Shown: positions 26,021 through 35,837, counted from the first letter of the stretch. The stretch: DNA of 64,000 bases from CAVUCH01 sp963697705 (GCA_963697705.1 CAVOPA010000017.1:1550001-1614000); one strand, 5' to 3'. A program made the numbers and translations. Notes: generated by a model not told the origin, from the sequence alone.

Positions 26021-26932
26021 TCACGCCTCGCGGCGGGCGGCCTTCAGCTGTTCGAGTTCGTCGAGCGTTCTGGGCCAGTCAGCCCGCATCAGGCGCGACA
26101 GCGATCGGTCGGCGAGCAGGCGACCTCCCGTCTGGCACTCCGCGCAGTAGTTGCACTCGTTGTCGGCGTAGGCGATGCGCTGCACGGGCGCCCCGCATCG
26201 CGGGCACGGCCGTCCGAATCGGCCGTGGACCGCCATGCCGTCCCTGAACGCCGTCACCTTGTCGGGAAACGCGTCGCCGGCCTCCGACCGCAGCCGCTCG
26301 ATCCAGCGAGCGAGCGTGTCCACGGTGGCTTGGTAAAGGCGTTCGACCGCGGCGTCATCGAGGCGGTGCGTCACCTGCAGAGGGGACAGTTCGGCGGCGT
26401 GCAGGATCTCGTCGGAATACGCGTTGCCGATTCCGTTGAACAATCGCGGGTCCGTCAACGCGCGCTTGAGCGTGTGGTTCTCGAGTCGAAGGCGCGCCGA
26501 GAACGACGCCGGGCCACACGTGAGTGGGTCGATGCCTCCGGGATCGAGATGGCGGAGCCGGTCGAAGCCGCGGACGAGGATCAGGGAGGCGCGCCGCTTC
26601 GATCCCGCCTCGGTCAGGACGAGCGTGCCGGCCGGGAAATCGAAAGCCGCGAGCCCTGCCTTGGCGGGAACGGGTGCCCCGCTCGCCTTCCAGCGGAATC
26701 GTCCCGCAATCATCAGGTGAAACACCGCGAACACGTCATCGTCGAAGGCCCACACAATCCGTTTGCCGATCCGGTCGAGACCGCTCACGGTGCGCCCCTC
26801 GATCGCACTGAGCGGCGGATCGACCGATCGGAGCAGGAAAGGCGACGCCAGCCGGATGCGATCGAGCCGCTGCCCGAGGATGCGCGGGGCGAGCGCGTGG
26901 AGATAGAGCAGGATGTCCGGCAGTTCGGGCAT
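26021..26932 (-). CDS. Fpg/Nei-family DNA glycosylase/AP lyase
   Basis: This 303-residue base-excision-repair enzyme removes oxidised bases and nicks the abasic site. The N-terminal MPELPDILLY supplies the catalytic Pro2. It has Asp where classical Fpg has Glu next to the proline, though a Glu (E3) is kept. The helix-two-turns-helix region LTDPRLFNGIGNAYSDEILH is present. A C-terminal zinc finger CPRCG ... CNYCAEC follows. Sequence does not decide between MutM (8-oxoG) and Nei (oxidised pyrimidines) specificity. The start at 26932 is fixed because the second residue must be proline. It leads a run of minus-strand genes toward adk. Confidence 0.92.
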   Translation of the reverse strand: MPELPDILLYLHALAPRILGQRLDRIRLASPFLLRSVDPPLSAIEGRTVSGLDRIGKRIVWAFDDDVFAVFHLMIAGRFRWKASGAPVPAKAGLAAFDFPAGTLVLTEAGSKRRASLILVRGFDRLRHLDPGGIDPLTCGPASFSARLRLENHTLKRALTDPRLFNGIGNAYSDEILHAAELSPLQVTHRLDDAAVERLYQATVDTLARWIERLRSEAGDAFPDKVTAFRDGMAVHGRFGRPCPRCGAPVQRIAYADNECNYCAECQTGGRLLADRSLSRLMRADWPRTLDELEQLKAARREA

Positions 26933-27257
26933 GGGATCTCGACGCGACCGTTCCTCGCGAGCGCCACCGACGCCTGATCGATCGGTCTCCCCTCCAGCAG
27001 TGTGGAGACGGCCGAGCGCGATCAAAAGTCGTTTTCGAAAGACCGACAACTTATCGTCGGCCCGATTGTACGCCTCATCCTGATGTACGCAGGCGCGGCA
27101 GGCTCGGCACCCGGTACTCTCGACGCCGGAAGATACGGTCAGGCACGTCGTCATATGGAGGCCATCCTTACGGACTGCGTGTGGTGGCAGGTTGCGCAGG
27201 TCGCTCGCGATTCACTCCGGATGAGACGATAATGCCCCGGAAGGAGATACCGCACTC
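26933..27257. other. Divergent promoter region
   Basis: This 325-base gap lies between the leftward glycosylase and rightward GH1 gene. No repeat or protein-like frame is seen. Both promoters should lie here, but I cannot point to a convincing -35/-10 pair. Confidence 0.4.
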
Positions 27258-28739
27258 ATGTCCAATCCAGTCACCCGCCGTAACTTTGCCAAGGCCGCAG
27301 GCGCTGCGGCGCTCGGGGCCGCGGCCGCAGCGCCGGCGTTCGGTGCGCACGTGCCGCCACAGTCGTCTGCCGGCAGCAGCCCGCAGGGCCCTGGCGGCCG
27401 CAGCTTTCCCGCCGGTTTTCTCTGGGGTACCGCTACTGCGTCGTACCAGATCGAGGGTGCTGTCGCAGAAGACGGCCGTGCGCCGTCCGTGTGGGACGCC
27501 TTCTCACACACCCCCGGTAAGGTGGTGAACAACGCCACGGGCGATGTCGCCGACGACCACTACCACCGGTACAAGGAAGACATCCAGTTGATGAAGGCGC
27601 TCGGTGCGAAGATCTATCGCTTCTCGATTGCCTGGCCGCGAGTGTTCCCGCAGGGCGACGGCGCGCCGAACCCGAAGGGGCTCGACTTCTACAGCCGGCT
27701 CGTCGACGAGCTGCTCGCCAACGGCATCCAGCCGTTCGCGACGCTGTATCACTGGGACCTGCCGCAGTCACTGCAGGAACGGGTGGGGGGCTGGGAGTCG
27801 CGCGACACCTCGAACGCGTTCGCAACCTACGCCGGCTACGTCGCCGAGCGGCTCACGGATCGCGTCAAGCACATCTTCACGATCAACGAGTTCGGCGCCT
27901 TTGTCGAGCTGGGCTACAAGGTCGGGATCCATGCGCCCGGGCTCAAGCTGCCGCCCGGCCGCTTCAACCAGACGCGCCATCACGCGGTGCTCGGGCACGG
28001 CCTCGCCGTGCAGGCGATCCGCGCGCACGCCAAACCGGGCACGAAGGTGGGCGTCGCCGAAAACATGCTGATCTGCGCCCCGGTGATCGAAACCCCCGAG
28101 CACACCGAGGCGGCGGTGCGCGCCACGCGCGAGCTGAACGCGCAGTACATGACGGTGATCCAGGAAGGGAAGTACACCGATCTCTATCTCTCGACGGCCG
28201 GCGCCGATGCGCCGAAGTTCACGCCGGAGGATCTGAAGATCATCTCGAGCCCGCTCGATTTCGCTGGCATCAACATCTACACGCCGATGTACGTGCGCGC
28301 CGACGCCTCGCCGAAGGGCTTCGCGGTCGTCCCGCACCCGCCGTCGTTCCCGCGCATGGCGTCCGCCTGGCTGTTTGTCGGACCCGAGGCGCTCTACTGG
28401 GGACCGCGGCACGTTGCGAAGATCTGGAACGTGAAGGAAATCTACATCACCGAGAACGGGTGCTCCTCGTCGGACGTGCCAGCGGCCGACGGCCTCGTGT
28501 ACGACACGGATCGCGTGATGTACCTCCGCAACTACCTGACCGAGCTGCAGCGCGCGACCGCCGAGGGCATCCCCGTGCGCGGGTATTTTCTGTGGAGCCT
28601 GATGGACAACTTCGAGTGGGCTGACGGCTACACCAACCGCTTCGGGCTGCACTACGTGGACTACAGCACGCAGAAACGCACGCCGAAGCTGAGCGCGCAA
28701 TTCTACAAGGCCGTCATCGCGCAAAATTCCGTGCTGTGA
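27258..28739 (+). CDS. Tat-exported GH1 beta-glucosidase
   Basis: This 493-residue GH1 retaining beta-glycosidase hydrolyses terminal beta-glucosides or related sugars. The N-terminus TRRNFAKAAGAAALGAAAAA is a twin-arginine signal, so a folded enzyme is exported. Family motifs are FPAGFLWGTATASYQIEGA, YRFSIAWPRVFP, FATLYHWDLPQSLQ, and the acid/base Glu211 in TINEFG (most GH1 enzymes have TxNEP). The nucleophile is Glu399 in YITENGCSSSD, and YFLWSLMDNFEWADGYTNRF closes the active site. Length is normal. GGAGATACCGC precedes the start at a slightly long distance. It converges with the Gfo/Idh/MocA gene. Confidence 0.95.
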   Translation: MSNPVTRRNFAKAAGAAALGAAAAAPAFGAHVPPQSSAGSSPQGPGGRSFPAGFLWGTATASYQIEGAVAEDGRAPSVWDAFSHTPGKVVNNATGDVADDHYHRYKEDIQLMKALGAKIYRFSIAWPRVFPQGDGAPNPKGLDFYSRLVDELLANGIQPFATLYHWDLPQSLQERVGGWESRDTSNAFATYAGYVAERLTDRVKHIFTINEFGAFVELGYKVGIHAPGLKLPPGRFNQTRHHAVLGHGLAVQAIRAHAKPGTKVGVAENMLICAPVIETPEHTEAAVRATRELNAQYMTVIQEGKYTDLYLSTAGADAPKFTPEDLKIISSPLDFAGINIYTPMYVRADASPKGFAVVPHPPSFPRMASAWLFVGPEALYWGPRHVAKIWNVKEIYITENGCSSSDVPAADGLVYDTDRVMYLRNYLTELQRATAEGIPVRGYFLWSLMDNFEWADGYTNRFGLHYVDYSTQKRTPKLSAQFYKAVIAQNSVL

Positions 28740-28798
28740 GAAAGCCGCGTGGTGCGACTCGGTTATCCTTTGCGGCCCGCGTCCACGTAATCGGAAAA

Positions 28799-29875
28799 TC
28801 AGAGGCTCACCACGCGGCCCGTTCGGACGCTCTCGTCGGCCGCGAGCACGATGCGGAGGCTGTTCACCGCATCGTGCATGTGCGCCGACAGATCCAGATC
28901 CTCCGTGATCGCGCGCAACAGATACGCCTGCTCGCGATCGCAGAGAGCCTGGTGATCCGGCTCGTCCTCCGTGCTGATGAATTCGTCGGTCCTGACGAAC
29001 TCATTCTGCGAGTCGAGCGCCGCGTGGTGCACGCGAAGGCAGTTCGTCTTGGTGTGGCTGTCGATGTCGTCGGAGCCGGTGGCCGTCGTGTCGTTCGGAT
29101 CCTTGACGATCGACACACTTCCCTTTGGGCCGATCACGTCCTTCACGAAGAACGCGACCTCGCTCATCATCGGCCCCCAGCCTGCCTCATACCATCCCAC
29201 CGACCCATCGTCGAAGGTGACCTGGAGCTGGCCGTAGTTGTACATGCCGGGCCGGAGGTCGTCGGTGAGCCGCGCGCCGATCGCTGAGACGCGGACGGGC
29301 CTCGCACCGGTCATCTGGCACATCACGTCGACGTAGTGGACCCCGCAGTCGACGATGGGGCTCATCGACGACATCAGGTTGCGGTGCCAGTCCCAGGCGC
29401 GGCCATGACTCTGCTGGTTCAGGTTCATGCGCATGACGAGGGGCGTCCCGAGGGTGCGCGCAATCTCGATGAACCGTGTCCATGCGGGGTGGACACGCAA
29501 GATGTAGCCGACCACGAGCTTGCGGCGGCCCGCGCGCGCCGCATCCACGACGGCCTGCGCTTCGTCCACGGAGACCGCCAGCGGTTTCTCGCAGAACACA
29601 TGGCAGCCGGCCTCGATGGCCGCCCTGGCGTAGGGGCCGTGTGTCTCCGGGTAGGTGTTGATGCTGACCACGTCGGGCGCGGTCGCGGCGAGGGCCTCGT
29701 CGTAATCGCCGAACTCGGGCACCCCGCCGAGCTCTGAACTGAGGATGCCTCGTGATGCAGGGCCGCGACTGACGAGTCCCACGATCTGGAACTCGGGCAT
29801 CCGGTGATAGGCGCGGGCGTGGCTGGCCCCCATGTTGCCGCAGCCTGCGACCAGCACGCGAAGGGGATGAGGCAT
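28799..29875 (-). CDS. Gfo/Idh/MocA-family sugar oxidoreductase
   Basis: This 358-residue NAD(P)-dependent dehydrogenase acts on sugars or inositols. The Rossmann motif VLVAGCGNMGASHARAY lies at the N-terminus. PDVVSINTYPETHGPYARAA and HVFCEKPLAVSVDEAQ contain the conserved EKP lysine. The C-terminal alpha/beta domain includes SPIVDCGVHYVDVMCQMTG with the catalytic-region His. There is no signal peptide, so it is cytoplasmic. The start has only a weak GAGGG. It is transcribed divergently from the NagB-like/PIG-L pair and faces the GH1 gene, suggesting a small sugar-processing island. The precise substrate is unknown. Confidence 0.92.
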   Translation of the reverse strand: MPHPLRVLVAGCGNMGASHARAYHRMPEFQIVGLVSRGPASRGILSSELGGVPEFGDYDEALAATAPDVVSINTYPETHGPYARAAIEAGCHVFCEKPLAVSVDEAQAVVDAARAGRRKLVVGYILRVHPAWTRFIEIARTLGTPLVMRMNLNQQSHGRAWDWHRNLMSSMSPIVDCGVHYVDVMCQMTGARPVRVSAIGARLTDDLRPGMYNYGQLQVTFDDGSVGWYEAGWGPMMSEVAFFVKDVIGPKGSVSIVKDPNDTTATGSDDIDSHTKTNCLRVHHAALDSQNEFVRTDEFISTEDEPDHQALCDREQAYLLRAITEDLDLSAHMHDAVNSLRIVLAADESVRTGRVVSL

Positions 29876-30102
29876 GCCCTCAACCTACCCGCCCGGAAGG
29901 GCCGCGTGCAAGGCCTTGCCACAGGTCAGCCAAAGGCACGGAGCCCCGGTGCCCTTCGCGCTCGACCACCTCGTCGGAGATGCGTTGCACCCGCGCCTGG
30001 CTCGGTGACCTCACGAAGGCACCCGTCTGCCGCTACGGGCGACCAACGGGGTGCGCGGGGTGTCATTTGAATTGCACCGGGGATCTGGTGTCTGCTGTTC
30101 GC

Positions 30103-31035
30103 ATGTCGCGCCCATTGAGCTCGATCGCGCCTGGATGGTGGGACTACACGACGCTCGACCGGGACCTCATCGCCGAAGCTGCCAGCCTCCGACCGGAGGA
30201 CCTCCAACGGTTAGCCAGGCCCGGGTTCCGCGTCGAGATCTACGACACGCTCGAGGAGTTCTACCTGGCCGAGGCGCTCGAGTACATCAGTGCCTGGTCG
30301 CAGGCCACGGCTGACAATCCGGTCGGCATCTGCGGACCGATCGGTCCGACGGAACAACTGCCGCTCGTCGCGCGGATGGTGAACGCGCTCGGTCTCTCGC
30401 TGACGCATGCGCACTTCTGGGGCATGGACGAATGGGTCAGCGATGGCAGGGAAGTGGATCCGTCCCACCCGCTGTCTTTTGAACGCGCCGATCGCGAGCT
30501 GTGCTTCGATCGCATCCGGCCCGACCTGCGGATGCCACCGGCAAACCTGCACTTCCCCAAGGCCGACGTCAGCGCCTACCGCGCGAGCTGGAACGCGGGC
30601 GTGCGTTGCGCGGTGATGCAGGGCGGGCAAGGCGACGTCAAGCACTGGGCGTTCAACGATCCGCCGAGACGCGAGGGCCGATACACGGAGTCGCCGCCGC
30701 CGGTCGCCGAGTACCGTGCGCTGTCAACTCGCATGGTGGAGCTTCACCCGATCACGATTGCGCAGAACGCCCGCACGAGCGGCGGTGGCAACATCACACT
30801 GGTGCCGACGCACGCCATGACCGTTGGGCCGATCGAGACGTGGCAGGCGCAAAAGGTGTCCATCTGGCACGCGGGCAAACACGACAACCCGTTCGGGCAA
30901 CGGCTGACGACGCTCATGGTCTCCCGCCGGGTGATGGATACGGCGGTCCCGATGTCGCTGCTGGCCGATCACCCCAACGTGCAGTTCAATCTCTATCGCG
31001 GCGGAATCGGCACGTGCGAGGTGGAGATGCACTGA
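30103..31035 (+). CDS. NagB-family glucosamine-6-phosphate deaminase-like protein
   Basis: This 310-residue protein of the NagB/RpiA/6-phosphogluconolactonase fold is closest in layout to glucosamine-6-phosphate deaminase. VGICGPIGPTEQLPLVARM replaces the usual glycine-rich phosphate loop. HAHFWGMDEWVSDGREVDP corresponds to the FNMDEYVG segment that carries the base Asp, and SGGGNITLVPTHAMTVGPIE is the metabolite-binding loop. The family's GIGxDGHIAFNEP block appears here as MQGGQGDVKHWAFNDPP, so activity may be altered. The ATG at 30103 is chosen because the upstream frame is not family-like. PIG-L follows after 35 bases, which suggests an operon. Confidence 0.82.
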   Translation: MSRPLSSIAPGWWDYTTLDRDLIAEAASLRPEDLQRLARPGFRVEIYDTLEEFYLAEALEYISAWSQATADNPVGICGPIGPTEQLPLVARMVNALGLSLTHAHFWGMDEWVSDGREVDPSHPLSFERADRELCFDRIRPDLRMPPANLHFPKADVSAYRASWNAGVRCAVMQGGQGDVKHWAFNDPPRREGRYTESPPPVAEYRALSTRMVELHPITIAQNARTSGGGNITLVPTHAMTVGPIETWQAQKVSIWHAGKHDNPFGQRLTTLMVSRRVMDTAVPMSLLADHPNVQFNLYRGGIGTCEVEMH

Positions 31036-31070
31036 CTCGGCGGCATCGCGTGTTTTCTTGCCGTCGCGCA

Positions 31071-31865
31071 ATGAGTGCCCCGATCATGCCCGTAGCGTTC
31101 GCAATCTTTGCCCATCCAGACGACGTCGAGCTCGCCGCGTCGGGCACGCTGCTGCGCCTGCAGCATGCCGGCTACGACATTCACTACATGACGGTCGCGA
31201 ACGGATCGTGCGGGTCGAGCACCGCCGGGATGGCGGAGCTGGTGCGCCTCCGTCGCGAGGAGGCGATGGCCGCCTGCCGCCTCGGAGGGTTCACGTTCCA
31301 CGAGAGCCTCGTCAACGATCTCGAGGTGTTCTACGAATCGCGTGTGCTGGCGCGGCTTGCCGCCGTCGTGCGCGGCGTGGCGCCCGACATCCTGCTGACG
31401 CACGCGCCGAGCGACTACATGGAAGACCACGAGAACACGTGTCGTCTTGCGGTGACGGCCGCCTTCGCGCGCGGGATGCCGAATTTCCCGACCGATCCCC
31501 CGACGCGCGCCACTGATCGGCCCGTGACCGTCTACCACGGGCAGCCGCACGGCAACCGCGATCCGCTCGGGGCACCGGTGCGGCCGACGCATTTCGTGGA
31601 CGTCGGGGATCTGCTGCCGCAGAAAGCCGCCATGCTCGCGTGTCACCGCTCGCAGCACGAGTGGCTCAGCGAGAGCCAGGGCTTCGACTCCTGCATCGAG
31701 ACGATGCGGACACTGACGCGCGAGGTAGGGGAGTGGTCGGGGAGGTTCGCGCACGCGGAGGGCTGGAGGCGACGACTGGGCCTCGGCTTCTGTGCGCCTG
31801 ACGCCGACCCTCTCGCCGCGGCGCTCTCGACCTCCTGCATTCGCGCGCAAGCGGCCGAACGCTAG
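31071..31865 (+). CDS. PIG-L family N-acetylglucosamine deacetylase
   Basis: This 264-residue zinc-dependent de-N-acetylase of the PIG-L/LmbE family would remove acetyl groups from GlcNAc-containing small molecules. The metal motif AHPDDVELAASGTL (residues 14-27) is present. PDILLTHAPSDYMEDHENTC supplies the third ligand region, and a C-terminal helix follows. There is no signal peptide. It sits 35 bases after the NagB-like gene. Deacetylation followed by deamination would be a coherent route for an N-acetylhexosamine derivative; this pairing is inference. A 115-bp tandem repeat starts immediately after the stop codon. Confidence 0.9.
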   Translation: MSAPIMPVAFAIFAHPDDVELAASGTLLRLQHAGYDIHYMTVANGSCGSSTAGMAELVRLRREEAMAACRLGGFTFHESLVNDLEVFYESRVLARLAAVVRGVAPDILLTHAPSDYMEDHENTCRLAVTAAFARGMPNFPTDPPTRATDRPVTVYHGQPHGNRDPLGAPVRPTHFVDVGDLLPQKAAMLACHRSQHEWLSESQGFDSCIETMRTLTREVGEWSGRFAHAEGWRRRLGLGFCAPDADPLAAALSTSCIRAQAAER

Positions 31866-31867
31866 AC

Positions 31868-32160
31868 CGCTCCCCGACAGAGTCCTGCGCCCCGACAGAG
31901 TCGCCCGATTGCGCTTGCATCGTCCAGAATCGCCGAACGAAGCCCCTTGTAGCGCCCGACTCTGTCGGGCGTCGGTGACATGAACAATCGCCAGCGTCAC
32001 TCCGCCCCGACAGAGTCGCTCGATCGCGCTTCCTGCGCTGAGAATCGCCGAACGAAGCCTCTTGTGGCGGCGCGACTCTGTCGGGCGTCGATGACATCGA
32101 CAATCGCCAGCGTCACTCCGCCCCGACAGAGTCGGGGCGCTACAAGGGGCTTCGTTCGGC
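31868..32160. repeat. 115-bp tandem repeat containing inverted CGACAGAGTCG hairpins
   Basis: A unit beginning GCCCCGACAGAGTCG starts at about 31889, 32004 and 32120 (periods 115 and 116). The first two units share CGCCGAACGAAGCC, CGACTCTGTCGGGCGTCG and CAATCGCCAGCGTCACTCCG. The third is cut and runs into GGGGCGCTACAAGGGGCTTC, the inverse of 31932-31969. Each unit therefore contains an inverted pair CCCGACAGAGTCG/CGACTCTGTCGGG, and the right end has the GCGCTACA tail seen in the hairpin family. There is no coding potential. It lies between the convergent PIG-L and M16 genes. Confidence 0.85.
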
Positions 32161-32229
32161 AGCTGGGCAGACGTCGGCCGGTTCGATCACTACGGTTGTG
32201 AGCTGCGGGGCGCGGCTCGACGTCCGGCA

Positions 32230-34955
32230 TCACGCGACGTAGCTTCCGCTCGTCGGCATCGCCAGCAGCAGCGAGCTCTTGCGCCCGAGCTGCGAGCAGG
32301 CGGTGTTGGTCGCGTCGTACTCGCGCTGCAGCTCTGTCGGCGGCAGCCCCAGAATCCAGTTGTCGCCGACCTGCTGGCTGAGACGTCCCAGCGATTCGAA
32401 CTGCTGCGCGTAGCCGCGCAGGCGACGCTCGCGGGCGGTCGCGAACTCCTGCTCGGTGATCGGCTTCGCACCGGCCAGCGCCTTCATCTCACGGTCGAAC
32501 TCCACGACGGACTCTCGTGTCTTGTCCGTCTGCACCCCTCCGGCGGCTGACCAGAGGCCGGCGTGCCGCATCAGGGCGAGATTCGAGAACACGCCGTACG
32601 AATACCCTTTGCCTTCGCGCAGGTTCAGGTTCAGCCGGGTGCCGAAACCGCCGCCGCCCCAGACCGCGTCGGCGAGCTTCAACGCGTCGTAGTCCGGCGA
32701 CGTGCGTTCGGGCGCCGAGAGCCACTGTGAGACGACGGTCTGGGCCGCGTCGGGGCGATCGACGATGTACACGCGGGCCGCAGGGTGCGCCGGCGGCTGG
32801 AGGAACCGTGATCAGCGGCGCGGCGCCGCCGGTCCACGTGCCGAAAGACTGCTTCGCGAGGGCCGTGGCTTCGGCCAGCGTGACGTCGCCCGCGAAGATG
32901 ACGGCAGAGGACCCCGGCTTCCACCGTGCCTGGTGAAACGCGACGAGGTCCTCGCGCGTGATCTTTTCGACCGTCCCGCGAAGCCCCTGCACGGGCCGGC
33001 CGTACGGATGCTCCGGCCCGAACGCGAGCATGGGCCGGATCCGCGTCGCCAGCGCGTTCGCGTCGCGATCCTGCTGCGCGATTGCGTCGAGCAGCCGCTT
33101 TTTCTCGCGAGCGACTTCCGGCTCCGGGAACGTGGCGTTCTGCACGACGTCCGCGAGGATCGCGAGCGCGGGCGACAGGTTCCGCTTCAACACGTCGAGA
33201 CCGACGCGCGCGCTCTCGCGGCCTGCGCCGCCGGTGAGCGTCGTGCCGAGATCCGCGAACGCCTCCTCGACCTGCAGCGCATTGCGCGTCTTCGTCCCGA
33301 GATCGATCACGGTGGTCGTCAGTTGCGCCACGCCGGCTTTGCCTGCGGGGTCAGCCACGGCGCCGGCTCGCGTGACCACCGTCACGTTCAACTTCGGCAG
33401 ATCGTCGCGCTCGACGACCAGCACCTCGAGCCCGTTCTCGAGCTTCGTGCGTCTTCACCGCGGGCGCGACGAACGGCCGATCCGCTCCGAGCGGCGGCTG
33501 CTGCGATCGGTCGAGCGTCATCGCGTTCGCGGGGCGCACCGACTTCTCGGAATGGAAGCGGATCACCGCGCGGTTGCGCGTGTTGAGCCACTCGCTGACC
33601 GCGGCGCGGACCGCGTCGGCGTGACCGCGCGCGTGCGGGCCAGGTCCGCCTCGAGTTTCCCGGGATCGCCCGTGAAGATGTTGTACTGGTTGAGGACGTC
33701 GGCCTTGCCGCCGAAGCCGCCGATGCGTTCGAGACCGGAGATGAACTCCGCTTCCTGTTTGTTCTTGGCGCGGTCCACCTCCGCGGCGGTCGGACCGTCC
33801 GTCGCGAGCTTGCCAATCTCCTCGGTGACAATGGTTTCGATCTCGGCGAGCGAGCTACCCGGGCGGGCGGTCGCCTGGACCACGAAGAGACCTGCGATTT
33901 CGCCGGAGATGTTGAACGCGCGTCACGTTGGTCGCGATCTGCCGGTCGTAGACCAGCGCGCGGTTCAGACGCGACGACAGGCCGTCGCTGAGGATGCGCG
34001 CCGTGATGTCGAGCGTGGCGTCGCCAGCGCTGAAGTACTCCGCGCCTGGCCAGCCGATGTAGACGCGCTCGAGCGACACGCGGTCGTTGACCTGAACGAG
34101 CTTCTCGGCGTCGAGACGCGGGATCCACTTCGCCGGCCTGTCGAGCGCGGGGCCCGGCGGGATGTCGGCGAAGTACTTCTCGACCAGTCGCTTCGCCTCC
34201 GCGGGCTCGAAGTCGCCCGCGATCACTAGCGACAGATTGTTCGGCGTGTAGTAGGTCCGGAAGAACTCCTTCACATCGTCGAGCGAGGCGTTGGTGAGAT
34301 CCTCCTGGCTGCCGATGACTGGCCACGAGTACGGGTGCCCCTTCGGGAACACCGCTTCGCTGATGAGCGGATACCAGCGGCCGTACGGCTGGTTTTCCAG
34401 GCCCTGGCGCCGCTCGTTCTTGACGACGTCCCGCTGGTTGTCGAGCTTCTCCTTGGTCGTGACGTCGGCGAGCGTGGCGAGCCGATCCGACTCGAACCAG
34501 AGCACGTTCTCGAGATTGGCGGAGGGCACCGTGGCGAAGTAGTTGGTTCGATCCTGGCTGGTGGTGCCGTTGACGCCGCCCTCGAACACGTTCGCGCCTG
34601 CCCGCTCGGCGTAGGTGAAGTACTCGCCCTCGGCGTTCTTCGACCCCTGGAACATCATGTGCTCGAATAGATGCGCGAAGCCCGTGCGTCCGGGCTTCTC
34701 GTTCTTCGACCCGACGTGGAACCACTGGTTCACGTGCACGATCGGCAGCTTCCGGTCGACGTGCAGGATGACCTGGAGCCCGTTCGGCAGGGTGTACTTT
34801 TCGAACTCCACTTTCGGCGTGGCGTTCACGGCGGATGTGGGGGCGGCCGCCTGCTCGGCTGCGCCAGTGCTGGCGTGCATTCTCCGGTCGAGCGGCACGA
34901 TCGCCGTCAGAACAGCGAGCAGCGCAATCGTGGCGTAACGGGACGCTCTACTCAC
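32230..34955 (-). pseudogene. Two-domain M16 (pitrilysin-like) zinc protease broken by four frameshifts
   Basis: The gene starts at GTG 34955 behind GGAGG. It encodes a signal peptide and then the M16 catalytic half: YTLPNGLQVILHVDRKLPIV, the inverted zinc motif HLFEH (about residues 95-99), and the ligand Glu region NLENVLWFESDRLA. The second, inactive-type half runs from LENGLEVLVVERDDLPKLNV to the end at 32230. The frame changes near 33919 (+1), 33620 (-1), 33450 (+1) and 32803 (+1). Between breaks every segment is family-like and free of internal stops, giving about 907 residues in total. Either the gene has very recently died or the assembly is poor here. As written it yields only the N-terminal 340 or so residues. 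Confidence 0.85.
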
Positions 34956-35211
34956 GGAACCTCCTCGACGATGGCAATGGACGGTAGTCAGGGTCACGCG
35001 ACCAAGGCTGGCATGGCCCTGACCCGTGACTACGAAAGGGAGGCAGTCGCAGGTTCCGCGTTCAGCGGCGGCTTGATGCGGTGAAGCCGTTCAGCTGGCA
35101 GCAGTGGCATTTGTTCAGGCCGACTCGGCTCGAACGCGGATCCGCTCGTCAGCTCCGCCAGTCTGGACCTGCTGAGATTTCCTCCAGCCCAGGTCGGCAT
35201 CATTTACGCAT

Positions 35212-35835
35212 GTGCTCTCCGGCATGGTGACTTGTTGCCCAGGAGAGTATCTCGCGCGGCTCCGACTCGCAGCCGTGTGCGCCTGCGTGGCCGGATTCCT
35301 GTACGCCGGACCACCCGCCACCGCTTTTCAGGGTGGGAGACCGCCCCAGGTGAATGCCGACGCCGAGACGATGGCGGAGTTCACGCGGCGGGTGCACGAG
35401 TACGTGGCGCTGCACAAGAAGCTCGAGGCCACGCTGCCCAACCTGCCAAAGGAAGCGACGCCGCAGCAGATTGACGAGCACCAGCGCGGGCTCGGCAAAC
35501 TGATCCAGGAAGCACGGACCGGCGCCAAACCCGGGGACCTGTTCACGCCCGATATGCGCCGGATCGTGCGGAAACTGCTGGCGACCGTGTTTCACGGACC
35601 GGGAGGGCAGCAGGTGAAGCGCTCGATCCTCGATGAGTACACGGAGGGCGCGCGCGTGCAGGTCAACATGCGGTACCCCGACACGGTGCCGCTGTCGACG
35701 GTGCCGCCCCAGGTGCTCGCGAACCTCCCCACCCTCCCCGAAGACCTCGAGTACCGATTCGTGGGTGATCGACTGATCCTGCTCGATTCCCACGCGCACA
35801 TCATTGCCGACTACGTCGAGAAAGTGTTCCCGTAG
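35212..35835 (+). CDS. Secreted protein of unknown function, next to a phosphoesterase
   Basis: This is a 207-residue protein with a signal peptide (LRLAAVCACVAGFLYAGPPA). The start is uncertain between GTG 35212 and ATG 35224, and neither has a clear ribosome site. The mature part opens with EFTRRVHEYVALHKKLEATL, a helical segment. It ends in a strand-rich LEYRFVGDRLILLDSHAHII that recalls small acidobacterial exported proteins I cannot name. Two bases separate its stop codon from the metallophosphoesterase start, so they are almost certainly co-transcribed and may work together. Confidence 0.75.
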   Translation: MLSGMVTCCPGEYLARLRLAAVCACVAGFLYAGPPATAFQGGRPPQVNADAETMAEFTRRVHEYVALHKKLEATLPNLPKEATPQQIDEHQRGLGKLIQEARTGAKPGDLFTPDMRRIVRKLLATVFHGPGGQQVKRSILDEYTEGARVQVNMRYPDTVPLSTVPPQVLANLPTLPEDLEYRFVGDRLILLDSHAHIIADYVEKVFP

Positions 35836-35837
35836 AC

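Noticed and set aside
31868..32160. Possible CRISPR array
   Set aside because: Only about 2.5 units of 115 bases, with conserved interiors and inverted parts. There are no short direct repeats with unique spacers and no cas genes.
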